Shown one piece after another: positions 25,978-35,616 of a DNA stretch of 64,000 nt. Where the stretch lies: the NCBI GenBank assembly GCA_029557965.1, contig JAKQIM010000026.1:1-64000 (forward strand), written 5' to 3'. Source of the stretch: Chloroflexota bacterium (GTDB lineage: Bacteria > Chloroflexota > Anaerolineae > Anaerolineales > UBA4823). How positions within the stretch are numbered: position 1 is the stretch's first letter; each line of letters opens with the position of its first letter. Under the pieces are notes generated by a model. It saw only the letters and a list, made by a program, of their open reading frames with translations. It searched no databases and had not been told where the DNA came from. The position numbers and the translations under genes were made by a program.

Positions 25978-26667
25978 ATGCCAGATCTCAAATATATTTA
26001 CCAGCACCAGGCTGAGCAGTACCAGCGGCTGGTGGCGCATGAGGATTGCCAGGGCAATTTGCTTCCGGCCATTGAGGCCATCATGCCGTTGGAAGGGCAG
26101 GATGTGGTTGAGACGGGGGCCGGCACCGGGCGGCTGACCATGTTGATGGCGCCGCTGGTGCGTTCGCTGCGCGCCTTTGATCTATCTGAGCAGATGCTGA
26201 AGGTGGCCCAGAAACGGGTGGAGGCGGCGGGCTTTTGCCATGTGCGCCTGGCGGCGGCCGATCACCGGCGTTTGCCGGTGGCAGAGGCCAGCGCGGACCT
26301 GGTGATTGCAGGCTGGAGCGTGTGCTACGTGGCGCTCGACAGCGGCCCGGATTGGCGGGCTGTGCTTAAACAGACGCTGCGAGATTTTCAGCGCTATTTG
26401 CGACCCGGGGGGAAGATCATTTTGATTGAAACGTTGGGCACGGGCTGCGAGCAGCCGCGGCGCATCCCGGTCTTGAGCGAGTACCTGGATGCCTTGGATG
26501 GGCTGGGCTTTGGTATGCGTTGGGTGCGCACCGATTATCATTTTGATGATGCCGGGCAGGCCCAGGAACTGGTGAGTTTCTTCTTTGGGGATGAGATGTT
26601 GTCCAATTTGCAAGGGGTCGTTTTGCCTGAGTGCACCGGCCTGTGGTGGTTAGAAAAGGAGCTCTGA
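25978..26667 (+). CDS. SAM-dependent class I methyltransferase
   Basis: A 229-residue methyltransferase. Motif I is DVVETGAGTGRLT, the acidic loop after beta2 is AFDLSEQMLKVA, followed by LPVAEASADLVIAGWSVCYVAL (motif II/III region) and LRPGGKIILIETLGTG. AAGGAG lies 7 nt before ATG 25978. The substrate is not evident; the family covers small-molecule and ubiquinone-type methylases. Its stop lies 5 nt before the GH13 gene start, so the two are likely co-transcribed, but this does not reveal the substrate. Confidence 0.85.
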   Translation: MPDLKYIYQHQAEQYQRLVAHEDCQGNLLPAIEAIMPLEGQDVVETGAGTGRLTMLMAPLVRSLRAFDLSEQMLKVAQKRVEAAGFCHVRLAAADHRRLPVAEASADLVIAGWSVCYVALDSGPDWRAVLKQTLRDFQRYLRPGGKIILIETLGTGCEQPRRIPVLSEYLDALDGLGFGMRWVRTDYHFDDAGQAQELVSFFFGDEMLSNLQGVVLPECTGLWWLEKEL

Positions 26668-26672
26668 TACGA

Positions 26673-28241
26673 ATGACGGATGATTTTTTGTGGTGGCAAG
26701 ACGGGGTGATCTACCAGATTTACCCGCGCTCGTTTGCCGATTCAGATGGGGATGGGCTGGGCGACCTGCCGGGAATCATGGCGCGGTTGGATTATTTGCA
26801 AGAGCTGGGTGTGGACGCCATTTGGCTTTCGCCTTTTTATCCCACGCCCGATAAGGATTTTGGTTACGACATCAGCGATTACCAGGATGTGGACCCGCGC
26901 TTTGGCAGCCTGGCAGATTTTGACCGCCTGGTTGAAGAGGCGCACCGGCGCGGCATACGCCTGATCTTGGATATGGTATTGAACCACACCTCAGACCAGC
27001 ATGCCTGGTTCCAGGAGGCGCGCCGCAGCCGGGATGACGCCCGCCGCGATTGGTACATCTGGCGCGACCAGCCCAACAACTGGCAGGCGGCTTTTGGCGG
27101 GCCGGCCTGGACGCTGGACCCGCTGACGGGGCAGTATTACCTGCACTCGTTCACCAAAGAACAGCCGGACTTGAATTGGCGCAACCCATTGGTGCGCCAG
27201 GCCCTGCTGGATGTCTTCCGCTTCTGGCTGGAACGCGGGGCAGATGGCTTCCGCCTGGATGTGTTCAACGCCTATTTTAAGCACCCCCACTTGCCGGATA
27301 ACCCGCGCAAGCTGGGTCTGCGCGGATTTGACCGCCAGCACCACATCTACGATATGGATCAGCCGGAGATGATGCCGCTGTTGAATGAGCTGCGCCACCT
27401 GCTGGATACATACCCTGAGCGCTATGCGGTGGGCGAGACGTACATGGCAACGCCGCAAAAGACGGTCTCGTACTGCGGGCCCGATAAGCTGCACGCCGCC
27501 TTCAGCTTCGATTTTACGTCATCGAACTTGCTCTATCCCTGGAATGCGGTTTGGGTGCGGCAGAAGATTGAGGGGCGTGAGGATGTGTTTGGCGCGGCGG
27601 GCATTTGGCCGACGACGGTGATGAGCAACCATGATCTGCCGCGAGCCGCCAGCCGCTACAGCCGTGGGGCAGGGGATGATGCACAGGCCCACATGGCAAT
27701 GGCCCTGCTGCTTACCCTGCGGGGGACGCCCTTCATTTATTATGGGGAAGAGATTGGTATGCGTGATATCGCTCTCAAGCGCAGCGAGATCTTAGACCCA
27801 CCGGGAAAGAAGTTTTGGCCTTTCTATAAAGGGCGCGATGGCTGCCGGGCGCCGATGCAGTGGGATGCTTCGGCGCAGGCAGGATTTTCGACGGTCCAGC
27901 CGTGGCTGCCCCTGCACCCCGATTACCCGCTGCGCAATGTAGAGGCGCAGCGCGCCGACCCAGGTTCGCTGTTCAACTTTACCAAGAAGCTGTTGGCCCT
28001 GCGCAAAGAGATGCCCGCACTGCGCCGCGGCGACCTGGTGTTCTTGGAAGATACGCCGCCCAGCGTGCTGGCTTACCGGCGTGAGACAGCCGGGGAAGAG
28101 GTGTTGGTGGCGATCAATTTTGGCCATTCTCCCGCCAGCTTCAGGCTTCCGGATGGAAAGTGGGAGGTGGTTTTGGCCAGCGGAACCCCTGAACCACCCG
28201 GCAGCCTGGGGCCGGGGCAGGTGTGTGTGATGACCAATTGA
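26673..28241 (+). CDS. GH13 alpha-glucosidase / oligo-1,6-glucosidase
   Basis: A 522-residue cytoplasmic GH13 enzyme hydrolysing alpha-glucosidic bonds of maltose- or isomaltose-type oligosaccharides. Landmarks are WWQDGVIYQIYPRSF, GYDISDYQDVDPRFG, LDMVLNHTS, the nucleophile Asp196 in GFRLDVFN, the acid/base Glu255 in AVGETYM, and the third Asp in VMSNHDLPR. The C-terminal beta domain is present, so it is full length. No signal peptide. AAGGAG upstream. Its stop codon at 28239-28241 directly abuts the stop of the convergent CSLREA gene with no intergenic base. Confidence 0.93.
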   Translation: MTDDFLWWQDGVIYQIYPRSFADSDGDGLGDLPGIMARLDYLQELGVDAIWLSPFYPTPDKDFGYDISDYQDVDPRFGSLADFDRLVEEAHRRGIRLILDMVLNHTSDQHAWFQEARRSRDDARRDWYIWRDQPNNWQAAFGGPAWTLDPLTGQYYLHSFTKEQPDLNWRNPLVRQALLDVFRFWLERGADGFRLDVFNAYFKHPHLPDNPRKLGLRGFDRQHHIYDMDQPEMMPLLNELRHLLDTYPERYAVGETYMATPQKTVSYCGPDKLHAAFSFDFTSSNLLYPWNAVWVRQKIEGREDVFGAAGIWPTTVMSNHDLPRAASRYSRGAGDDAQAHMAMALLLTLRGTPFIYYGEEIGMRDIALKRSEILDPPGKKFWPFYKGRDGCRAPMQWDASAQAGFSTVQPWLPLHPDYPLRNVEAQRADPGSLFNFTKKLLALRKEMPALRRGDLVFLEDTPPSVLAYRRETAGEEVLVAINFGHSPASFRLPDGKWEVVLASGTPEPPGSLGPGQVCVMTN

Positions 28242-31200
28242 TCAATATGGCTTGGGGTTGGCCTCTTGGATGGTGTCGTGCACAGTGATGACTCCGGTAC
28301 TGCCATCCAGGTCAAAGACGTACCACCAGTCGCCGGTGCCTGAGGTGGGAACGTAGTAATTGGCGATCAGGCCGGTTGAGTCATACACCTGCACGTGCGC
28401 GCCGGAGTTTGTGATCAGGCCATCGCCGGCGTATTTGTAAACAGCATAGCGATAGTTGCCCTCGAAGCGTTCTTTGATGGTGATCGTCTCGGGTCCATAG
28501 CTGTATTGGTCATCGATGTCCAGGCAGGCGTAGGGGCTGGCAGAACAGTTCCCTTTGTTGGAAAAATAGATGTGGTAAGGATGACTGGGGGGCAGCCAAA
28601 GGTGGGAATCGATGTCTCTGGGGTTAGCGCCCCAGGTAAGGACGATGCGCATCTCACCCTGGGCCAGGGTGGGCGACAGAATATAGTTAAGCGACGAGGC
28701 CTGGTTGATGACGATAATAACCGTCTGGTCGAGGGAGAAATAACCCTCTGCAGAAGCGCGCAGGGTTTGCGAACCGGGAAGAAGTCCTGAAAGGGTGTAA
28801 TTCCCGGCGCCATCGGTTGTGGTGCAGGGGCTGCCGCCGGCATGACACACGCTGGCCCCGCCAATGCCCATCCCGGTAACGGCGCTGGTGACTTGCCCGG
28901 TAACGCTGCCGTATTGGACGGTGGAGACAAGATCAAAATCCAGGTTGAAATCATTGTTATCGAGCAAGATCGTTTCTTCTTTGTCATAATACCCCCCTGC
29001 AGAAGCTCGCAAGGTTTGTTCTCCAATCGGAACCGTATTAAATACATAAAACCCAGCGGAATCTGTGGTGGCGCACGGGCCAGCAGGCAAAATGCATACG
29101 GTGGCTCCTCCAATGCCAGTGTGTGTCGCGGCATCATAGACGCTTCCGGTAATATCGCCATATCTATTGATATTCCGGAAAATGATCGGTAAGTGAGCAT
29201 AATAGGCGAAGACGGTTACGGAAGTTATATCCTTTTGCGTGCCGGCGGAGTTTGTGGCAGTGAGGGTGGCATCATATATGCTGGGGTGGGCGTAGGTGTG
29301 GGTGACGGTAATCCCGCTGGCGCTAGTTCCATCCCCAAAATCCCAGGAATAAGTAACCCCGGTGCCGCCGGCAAGGGTGGCGGAGAAGGTGGTGGTTTGA
29401 CCGATGAGGGTGGGGCTGTCGTTGCTGGCTTGCAGGCCGGTGATCGGCACGTCAGCAACATATTGGTTGAACCCATACCCTGTGAGGTTGACAGAGTTTT
29501 GCGCCTGACCACTGAGCCACCTCCAGCCGGCGGTGGTGTAGGTATGGGTCACGGTAGAACCGCTGCCAGTGGCGCCATCGCCAAAATCCCAGGTATAGAT
29601 AACATTGGTGCCCTGGATAACGGTGGCTGTGAAATGGGCGGGTACGCCAACCTGGATAGGGGAATCTCCCTGAATGTGGTACCCGTAGATCGGTATGTCG
29701 CTGATGGCAACGATCAGCGAGTTGCTTATTGCAGCCCGGTAATTAACCGCGTTGATGGTGAGGGTGTAAACGCCTGGCGTACCCCAGGTGAAGAAAGCGG
29801 TGTCGCTCAAGCCGGCAGTGTGGGTGACGGTCTGTTGGCCTTCGCTCAGCCAGGTGTACGTGATTGGAAGCGTTGCGGAACTTGGGCTAATGACAGCGGT
29901 GAAGGTGTATGGATTGCCTGCCAGGCCAGTCTCGGGCCCGCTGATTCTGAGCTCAGACGGCCCTATGCTGAAGATATTCGTGCCGGCCTGGGCCGATGCC
30001 TGGTATAGGGCGGGATTGGTGAGCGAGGTGACGGTGATATTCACGGTGTCGGTCAGATACCAGGGGGCATGCAGGGGGATGAAGACAGAAACAGTGAAGG
30101 TGGCGGCATCGTCCGGCGCCAGCGGGCCAAGTTGGAGGGCAGAAAGCTCGCTATGCCAGGCAGATGGCCCGAGGGCCAGGGCATAGGTATCGGTAAGAGG
30201 GGACCAATTGTAGAACTTCAGGCTGTATTCTGTGACGACACCGGGCACGCCAGAGCCGGATTGTGTGCGTGGGTAGAGGTAAACACCGGCCGGGAATTCA
30301 TATGCCCCCATATCACAAGTTACCTCGCCATCTTGATCGCTGTCAAGTGGGCGGGGAACACCGCGCTGGTCGGTCGGGGGGCAGGCAGCGTTATCGCCGG
30401 CCTCGACGGCGGGACTGTTCAAGGGCAAGGCATGTGTCCAGGTAGGGCCGCCGTTATCATGCAAAGGCTCCAACAGCGGATCAATGCCTGGCAGGGAGTG
30501 GTTGGCGGGAGCGAAGCCGCAGGAGGTGTCTGAAGACAAGTTGTACCCACCATCGGTGAGGTTACCGGCGCAGTCGCTGCTCGGTGAATTGGCGGCGACG
30601 ATGGTATTGGTCAAAACCATACTGCCGCCAGTGTGATTGATCCCGCTGCCGGTGGTGGCGCTGTTGGAAAAGATCGTGGTGTTCACAATGGTGACTGTGC
30701 CATCCTGGTTGTTGATCCCGCCTCCGTACGTGGCGCTGTTGCCAGAAAAGGTGCTGTTGAGAACGGCAAGGGCGGCCAGGTGGTTGTTAACCGCTCCGCC
30801 TGAGATGGAATGGTTGTCCCAAAAGGTGCTGTTGGCGATGTTCAACAGGCCGCCGGAGTGATAGACGGCCCCGCCCGCACCGTTGTTCGGCGAGGTGTTG
30901 TTAGAGAAGGTGGTGTTGAGGATGGTCAGGGAGCCGCTGTTGGCCACCCCACCTGCCCCGTTATACAGCGTATAGTTGCCCGAGAAAACGTTGTTGTCAA
31001 TGGTCATCGTCCCCTGATTGCGAATGGCGCCGCCGCAGGAGGCTTGCCCCTTGCAGTAACCATCAGTATTGTTGCCGATGAAGGTGTTGTTGATAAGTGT
31101 CATTGGGCCATCGCTGTAAATGGCTCCCCCACCTTCAGTGGCTGTGTTAGAGATAAAGATGCTGTCTTGGATGATAAACGAAGGGGCGGTGGATAAGAAA

Positions 31201-31913
31201 ACAGCACCGCTGCCCATATTCACCGTGATGCGGTTGTTCAAAAAAGTGCTGCGTTGGATGATGGTCACACTTTCGTGAACGGCTACACCAGCGCTGTAAC
31301 CGGTGGCAGTATTTCCTTCAAAGCGGCTATCCAAGATGGTCAGGCTCCCGCCTTCGCTATAGATGGCTCCCCCATATGGAAAGTAGAAGGCAATAACGCC
31401 ATTCCTGATAAATGCACACTGTCTGATGGTCAAATTGCCACCACCATTATACAGACCAGCGCCGGTAGTGTTTTGAGGGGTGCGGCCATTCGCAACGGTC
31501 AACCCCTCAAGCCTCAGGTCGATTGCTCCATCCACAAAAAAGACGCGCGTGTTACCGCCCCCGCTGACGGCGATTTTCTCACCACCGTTAATTACCAGGG
31601 GGCCGCCGCTGGCCAGGAGATCGAGCTGGCTGCCTACCGTAACCGTGCCCGCCACGCTAAAGGTGATGGTGTCGGTGAGCACCATGCCGGCTGGGCAGGC
31701 GTCTACGGCGGCATTGGTGTTGGCGGCCTGGATGGCCTCGCGCAAGGCGCAGTCGCCATCGGTGTTGAGCTCGTCAGCCAGGGTGTTAACGAGGATGGCT
31801 GTTTGAGGGGATGTAGTCCTGGCATGGGCAGAGGCCTCTATGACGGAGAGAAAGGCAGACAACGCTAACAGCGCGGTCAACAGGGGGATCAAGAGTCGCA
31901 GTGCCTTGTTCAT
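28242..31913 (-). CDS. Giant secreted CSLREA / beta-helix / PKD surface protein
   Basis: A 1223-residue exported protein. Residues 1-30 are a signal peptide. A CSLREA module follows ([20 protein letters not shown], about 41-75), then a right-handed beta-helix with many NSTFxxN-type turns (about 80-530), a linker starting near 540, three Ig/PKD-like domains (about 655-900; two with TWDFGDG or SWDFGDG), an LPIIFRN stretch near 905, two carboxypeptidase-regulatory-like repeats (about 915-1065), and a C-terminal domain with DIDSHLWLP resembling YfaP-type modules. GGAAGGAAG precedes the ATG. Likely an adhesin or glycan-binding surface protein; no catalytic motif seen. Confidence 0.88.
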   Translation of the reverse strand: MNKALRLLIPLLTALLALSAFLSVIEASAHARTTSPQTAILVNTLADELNTDGDCALREAIQAANTNAAVDACPAGMVLTDTITFSVAGTVTVGSQLDLLASGGPLVINGGEKIAVSGGGNTRVFFVDGAIDLRLEGLTVANGRTPQNTTGAGLYNGGGNLTIRQCAFIRNGVIAFYFPYGGAIYSEGGSLTILDSRFEGNTATGYSAGVAVHESVTIIQRSTFLNNRITVNMGSGAVFLSTAPSFIIQDSIFISNTATEGGGAIYSDGPMTLINNTFIGNNTDGYCKGQASCGGAIRNQGTMTIDNNVFSGNYTLYNGAGGVANSGSLTILNTTFSNNTSPNNGAGGAVYHSGGLLNIANSTFWDNHSISGGAVNNHLAALAVLNSTFSGNSATYGGGINNQDGTVTIVNTTIFSNSATTGSGINHTGGSMVLTNTIVAANSPSSDCAGNLTDGGYNLSSDTSCGFAPANHSLPGIDPLLEPLHDNGGPTWTHALPLNSPAVEAGDNAACPPTDQRGVPRPLDSDQDGEVTCDMGAYEFPAGVYLYPRTQSGSGVPGVVTEYSLKFYNWSPLTDTYALALGPSAWHSELSALQLGPLAPDDAATFTVSVFIPLHAPWYLTDTVNITVTSLTNPALYQASAQAGTNIFSIGPSELRISGPETGLAGNPYTFTAVISPSSATLPITYTWLSEGQQTVTHTAGLSDTAFFTWGTPGVYTLTINAVNYRAAISNSLIVAISDIPIYGYHIQGDSPIQVGVPAHFTATVIQGTNVIYTWDFGDGATGSGSTVTHTYTTAGWRWLSGQAQNSVNLTGYGFNQYVADVPITGLQASNDSPTLIGQTTTFSATLAGGTGVTYSWDFGDGTSASGITVTHTYAHPSIYDATLTATNSAGTQKDITSVTVFAYYAHLPIIFRNINRYGDITGSVYDAATHTGIGGATVCILPAGPCATTDSAGFYVFNTVPIGEQTLRASAGGYYDKEETILLDNNDFNLDFDLVSTVQYGSVTGQVTSAVTGMGIGGASVCHAGGSPCTTTDGAGNYTLSGLLPGSQTLRASAEGYFSLDQTVIIVINQASSLNYILSPTLAQGEMRIVLTWGANPRDIDSHLWLPPSHPYHIYFSNKGNCSASPYACLDIDDQYSYGPETITIKERFEGNYRYAVYKYAGDGLITNSGAHVQVYDSTGLIANYYVPTSGTGDWWYVFDLDGSTGVITVHDTIQEANPKPY

Positions 31914-32052
31914 TTTGCACTTCCTTCCATGACCTCTCGAGGATATGAAATTGTGTCTGGTTGGGGATAAACAAATACACCACTGGCAGGAGCCGGGTTA
32001 ATTTGATTATACGACTGAATCTTGAATTGGCAAGCAGGGAGAAAATATCAAA

Positions 32053-32096
32053 AAACAGGTGTAGTGTGGCGTCAAAGCATTACACTACACCTGTTT
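32053..32096 (-). terminator. Rho-independent terminator of the fmdB-like gene
   Basis: A perfect 15-bp dyad (32053-32067 and 32082-32096) with a 14-nt loop. Read on the minus strand the stem ends in a TTTTTTGATATTTT tract, placed just after the stop of the zinc-ribbon gene. Confidence 0.85.
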
Positions 32097-32113
32097 ATAA
32101 ATTCAATAATAGC

Positions 32114-32416
32114 TTATTCTTCTGATTTAGCGCTGCTGACAGTCGTTTCGCTCTTGGTAGGCTCAGACTTCTTTTCGGTTTCGCTCTTCTTCTCGCCTTC
32201 AGAAGCCGGTTTGTTGGTGCGGCCCTGGCCCGAGGGAGAGCGGTGGTCGGTGGCGTAGAAGCCAGACCCTTTGAATACAATGCCAACAGGGGTGAAGACC
32301 TTGCGCAGGCTCTTTTTGTTGCACTCAGGGCAGCGGGTGAGGACGGGGTCGTTGAAGCCCTGTTTGTGTTCGAAGCGCACACCGCACTTATCGCATTGGT
32401 AGGTATAAATCGGCAT
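32114..32416 (-). CDS. FmdB-family zinc ribbon protein
   Basis: A 100-residue protein with the FmdB-type N terminus: MPIYTYQCDKCGVRFEHKQG, then CPECNKKSLRKVFTPVGIVFKGSGFY. The two CxxC pairs should bind one zinc. The last 40 residues are a Ser/Lys/Glu-rich disordered tail. FmdB proteins are small regulators named for the formamidase locus, but in most genomes their role is unknown. GGAG lies upstream of the ATG, and a TATAAT-like box (minus strand, 32457-32462) is about 40 nt away. Monocistronic: a terminator follows. Confidence 0.9.
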   Translation of the reverse strand: MPIYTYQCDKCGVRFEHKQGFNDPVLTRCPECNKKSLRKVFTPVGIVFKGSGFYATDHRSPSGQGRTNKPASEGEKKSETEKKSEPTKSETTVSSAKSEE

Positions 32417-32522
32417 TCCAGTTTCTCCGGCTGATGAGGTCCATCAGCAACGTGACATTATAGCGCGCCCGACCTTCTCTGGCAAGACTTTATGAAGAAG
32501 GTTCTAACAAACTGTTAACACG

Positions 32523-34373
32523 CTAGGGCCTGGGCGTGCGGGTGGGGTAGCGGGTGGAGGTGGGCTTGGGCGTGGAGGTGAAGGTGGGCGGCGGCGTGGC
32601 CGTGGCGGTGGATGTGCGCGTGGGGCGCGGCGTGGCAGTGGGGGTGTTGGTGCGGGTGGGTGGGATGATGGCTGCCAGGTGTTCTTGGGCAAAAGTGCGC
32701 CAATCGGCGGGCACGGCCTCTTCGGGCAGGGCCAGCAGGGCTTCCCAATCGGTCTTGGCATCCAGTGTGTTGAAGGCCTGCTCTGAAACCTGGGCGCGGT
32801 GATAATAAATGTAAGCCCGCTGGCTGTCTTCGGTGACCCACTGCTGGGCACTGCTGAACTGGCGGTAAGCCATGGTCAGGCGTTCATCAGCCCACAAGGC
32901 ATGGGCAAGCTGGATGCTGTAATCGTAAGAATTCGGCACCAGGTTGAGCGCGATCACCAGGTCATTGACGGCGGCCTGGTAATCTTCTAAGATCATGTAC
33001 GCCGAGCCGCGATAGTAATAGGCGTCGGCGAAGTTGGGATTGATGGCAATGGCTTTGTCGAAGCGTTCGACCGCCTGGTCGTAGATCTCGGCTTCAAAGT
33101 AAGACAGGCCAGCCAGGGTCCAGGCCAGGGAATTCTCGGTCTCGTAGCGCAGGTAAATGTTGATGTAGTACAGGGCCTGGTCTGGATCTTCATTGAGCAT
33201 GTAGGCCTGGCCGAGCACCAGGTAGGCGGGCAGCAGGGTGCGGTCTGATTCGTAAGCCAGCTTGGCCATTTCTAGGGCGCTGGTGTAATCGCCTTCCAGG
33301 ATAAAGGCCTGGGCGTTGAGCATGTAGATGCGCGGCGCACCGGGGAATAATGCCTCGGCAGCCATCAGGTCTGCCCGGGCAGCATCCACCTCGCCCTCGC
33401 TCAGCAGGTAAGCGGCGCGTTCGAGGTAGGCATCTACATAGTCGGGATCTAACTCAATGGCCTTATCCAGGTCATCGATGACCACGGTTGAAGGGTCGAT
33501 GCCCAGGTTAGCCAGGGCGCGGCCCATGTAGTTGGGGGCAAAATTGGCGTTGACGGCGATGCCCTGGTTGTAAGCGCGGATGGCATCCTGGTACTTGCCT
33601 GTCAGGCGGTAAGCCTCGCCCTGGTGGAAGTATAAATCGACCGCATCCGGTTCGGCGGTGACGGCCTGACCGATGAAGTCTAGCATGCTGGTGTAATTGC
33701 CGCGCTCGTAAGAGCTGATGCCGGCGCGGTAAGCTTCAACCACGGGGTGCGGGGTGTTGACGTACATGGGGACGGGGGTGTAGGTTTCGTCCAGGAACAT
33801 CCACAACGGGGTAGGCCCGACGAATGTGGGGGTGGGTGAGCGCACGACGCGGGTGGCGGTTGAGGTGGGGGTAAGGGTGGGGGCCGGGGTGCGGGTGACC
33901 ACGGGGGTGACGCGAATGAAGACCACTTCTTCGGGCTGGCGGGTGGCCCCATAAATGCCCAGCGAGACGAGCCCGATCAGCAGGGCGGCGGCAGCAAGGA
34001 TGCTGACCATGCGTGTGACGGGATTTTCCCACACGCGTTTGAAGATATTCTTGGGCGGCTCCAGCTCTTTGTTCAGATCATCAGCCCACTTGCGATGGAT
34101 GGGTGGGACGGGGGTTACATCTTCAGCGGGTGGGCGGGCGCCCATCAAGACCAGCCCGCGGCGGGCGGCCTCGTTATTGGGATCGGCCTTGAGGGCCGAT
34201 TCGAGGCAGAAGACGCGTTCGCCGGGGTTATCGACCACGGTGCTCATCCACAACCAGTAATCGACGTTAGAGGCGTTGCTGCGAATGAGGCGCGTCAGCA
34301 GGTCGCGGGCCCGGCTGCGCTCGCCTTTTTCAATCGCTTCCATTGCTTCTTGGAACATCTTGTCTTGGGCCAT
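32523..34373 (-). CDS. Membrane-anchored TPR protein with Pro/Thr-rich tail
   Basis: A 616-residue protein starting at 34373. Residues 1-80 form a short helical repeat module (MFQEAMEAIEKGERSRARD, DYWLWMSTVV, ALKADPNNEAARRGL) that recurs in Anaerolineae proteins. One transmembrane helix follows near 121-142, then a Thr/Pro-rich spacer. About residues 200-570 hold at least eight TPR units (for example DQAVERFDKAIAINPNFADAYYYRG). The last 45 residues are again Pro/Thr-rich. It is likely an envelope scaffold with the TPRs outside. It is divergent from the LysM gene, with a long dyad between them. Confidence 0.85.
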   Translation of the reverse strand: MAQDKMFQEAMEAIEKGERSRARDLLTRLIRSNASNVDYWLWMSTVVDNPGERVFCLESALKADPNNEAARRGLVLMGARPPAEDVTPVPPIHRKWADDLNKELEPPKNIFKRVWENPVTRMVSILAAAALLIGLVSLGIYGATRQPEEVVFIRVTPVVTRTPAPTLTPTSTATRVVRSPTPTFVGPTPLWMFLDETYTPVPMYVNTPHPVVEAYRAGISSYERGNYTSMLDFIGQAVTAEPDAVDLYFHQGEAYRLTGKYQDAIRAYNQGIAVNANFAPNYMGRALANLGIDPSTVVIDDLDKAIELDPDYVDAYLERAAYLLSEGEVDAARADLMAAEALFPGAPRIYMLNAQAFILEGDYTSALEMAKLAYESDRTLLPAYLVLGQAYMLNEDPDQALYYINIYLRYETENSLAWTLAGLSYFEAEIYDQAVERFDKAIAINPNFADAYYYRGSAYMILEDYQAAVNDLVIALNLVPNSYDYSIQLAHALWADERLTMAYRQFSSAQQWVTEDSQRAYIYYHRAQVSEQAFNTLDAKTDWEALLALPEEAVPADWRTFAQEHLAAIIPPTRTNTPTATPRPTRTSTATATPPPTFTSTPKPTSTRYPTRTPRP

Positions 34374-34436
34374 AAGAATACCTGGCATGAGTCTAGCACA
34401 GCCCGCCAAATGCGGCAAGTGGATTTAACGAAGAAA

Positions 34437-34479
34437 TTGGGGTGTGAACGGGCAGTTTCACCGTCCGTTCACACCCCAA
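34437..34479. promoter_or_regulatory. Perfect 15-bp dyad between divergent genes (candidate operator)
   Basis: TTGGGGTGTGAACGG (34437-34451) is perfectly complementary to 34465-34479, with a 13-nt spacer. It lies between the starts of the TPR (minus) and LysM (plus) genes, not after a stop codon, so it is not a terminator of either. A TATAAT (34497-34502) begins 17 nt after it. Confidence 0.5.
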
Positions 34480-34496
34480 ACCCCAAAAAGTGCAGT

Positions 34497-34502
34497 TATA
34501 AT
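34497..34502 (+). promoter_or_regulatory. -10 box of the LysM gene, leaderless type
   Basis: A perfect TATAAT ends 6 nt before the ATG at 34509, so the transcript should start at the start codon. No convincing -35 is seen at 17 nt; the dyad occupies that position, which may suit an activator. Confidence 0.5.
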
Positions 34503-34508
34503 CGGGGC

Positions 34509-35606
34509 ATGGGTATGATGAACACGTTGATCTGGCGATTGGCGGCCACAATGACCCTGGCATGGGGTTTGGCGGCCTGCCAGGCGGTCGCGCCGGTTGT
34601 TACGCCAACGCCCAGTGCCAGTCCGCCGGGCGTGTTAACGCCTTATCACACGCCCGGGCCCAGCAGCACACCCACCCTGCCCGCGCCGCTGCCCAGCCTG
34701 GAAGCCCTGCCGGTGACCCCTGCACCCAGCCCCACGCCTTTCACCCACGCCGTGGCGAAGGGCGAGACCATGCTGGGAATTGCCTACCAGTACAGCATTT
34801 CGCTCGAAGATTTGCTGGCGGCCAACCCTGGGGTTGACCCGCAGTTCCTTTCGGTGGGCACGCAGTTGGTCATTCCGTTGGGCGGGGAGGTGGCCGCAGT
34901 CCAGCCGACTGCCACCCCGATGGCGGTGGGCTGGCAGGGGCCGGTGTGCCACCGCAGTGCAGATGGCGGGGCCTGGTGTTTTGTGCTGGCGCAGAACGAG
35001 CAGATCTATGGGCTGGAAAATCTTTCGGCATGGATTGGGCTGTTCGATGAACAGGGCCGGCCCGTGGCCGGGCAGGTGGCGATTGGGGGGCTGAATTTAC
35101 TGCCTGCTGGGCGGGCGCTGCCCCTGGGGACGTATTTCTCGCCGCCGCTGCCCGAGGTCTTTGGGGCGCAGTTTGAGCCATTGACGGCGCTGGCGGTGCT
35201 GGATGGCAATGCACGCTACCTGTTGGTTGAGGCCAGAGAGCTGGCGTTTGAAATTGCCGGGGATGGAGGGCAGGCCGTGAGCAGCGGAGAGATCTGGCTG
35301 GCCGGCCCGGCGCCATCGCTGGTGTGGGTAGAGGCGGTAGCTTACGATGCCAGTGGGCAGGTAGTGGGGGTGCGCAAGTGGGAGACAGCCCAACCGTGCA
35401 CGGGCCTGTTCCCCACGGCTACGCCCACGGGCGTGGCAACGGCTACGCCGGATGCATCCGTTCTGACACCAGTTCCTGGCGAGGCAACCGCCACGCCCGG
35501 CCCGGCCGGAATGCCAGGCTTTGGGTTTTGCACCCGCTTTGAGCTGGCAGTGTACAGCCTGGGGCCGGCGATCCAGAGGGTGGAGATCCTGGTCGAAGCA
35601 AGATAA
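34509..35606 (+). CDS. LysM-domain lipoprotein
   Basis: A 365-residue predicted lipoprotein. The signal peptide ends in a lipobox-like GLAAC. Residues 25-75 are a Pro/Thr/Ser linker. One LysM domain (about 78-122: HAVAKGETMLGIAYQYSISL, then NPGVDPQFLSVGTQLVIP) should bind peptidoglycan. The remaining 230 residues are an unassigned beta-rich module with a second Pro/Thr linker (about 300-335). Alternative starts ATG 34515 and 34518 cannot be excluded. Next to the divergent TPR protein, it suggests a pair of envelope proteins under shared control. Confidence 0.85.
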   Translation: MGMMNTLIWRLAATMTLAWGLAACQAVAPVVTPTPSASPPGVLTPYHTPGPSSTPTLPAPLPSLEALPVTPAPSPTPFTHAVAKGETMLGIAYQYSISLEDLLAANPGVDPQFLSVGTQLVIPLGGEVAAVQPTATPMAVGWQGPVCHRSADGGAWCFVLAQNEQIYGLENLSAWIGLFDEQGRPVAGQVAIGGLNLLPAGRALPLGTYFSPPLPEVFGAQFEPLTALAVLDGNARYLLVEARELAFEIAGDGGQAVSSGEIWLAGPAPSLVWVEAVAYDASGQVVGVRKWETAQPCTGLFPTATPTGVATATPDASVLTPVPGEATATPGPAGMPGFGFCTRFELAVYSLGPAIQRVEILVEAR

Positions 35607-35616
35607 ATGCGGGTAT

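Noticed and set aside
29193-30008. A Gly-rich 271-codon frame antisense to the CSLREA/PKD protein
   Set aside because: It reflects PKD codons on the other strand; no start signal or family match.
34497-34509. An upstream start for the LysM gene in the long frame from 34095
   Set aside because: The upstream part is antisense to the TPR gene; the promoter and signal peptide fix the start near 34509.
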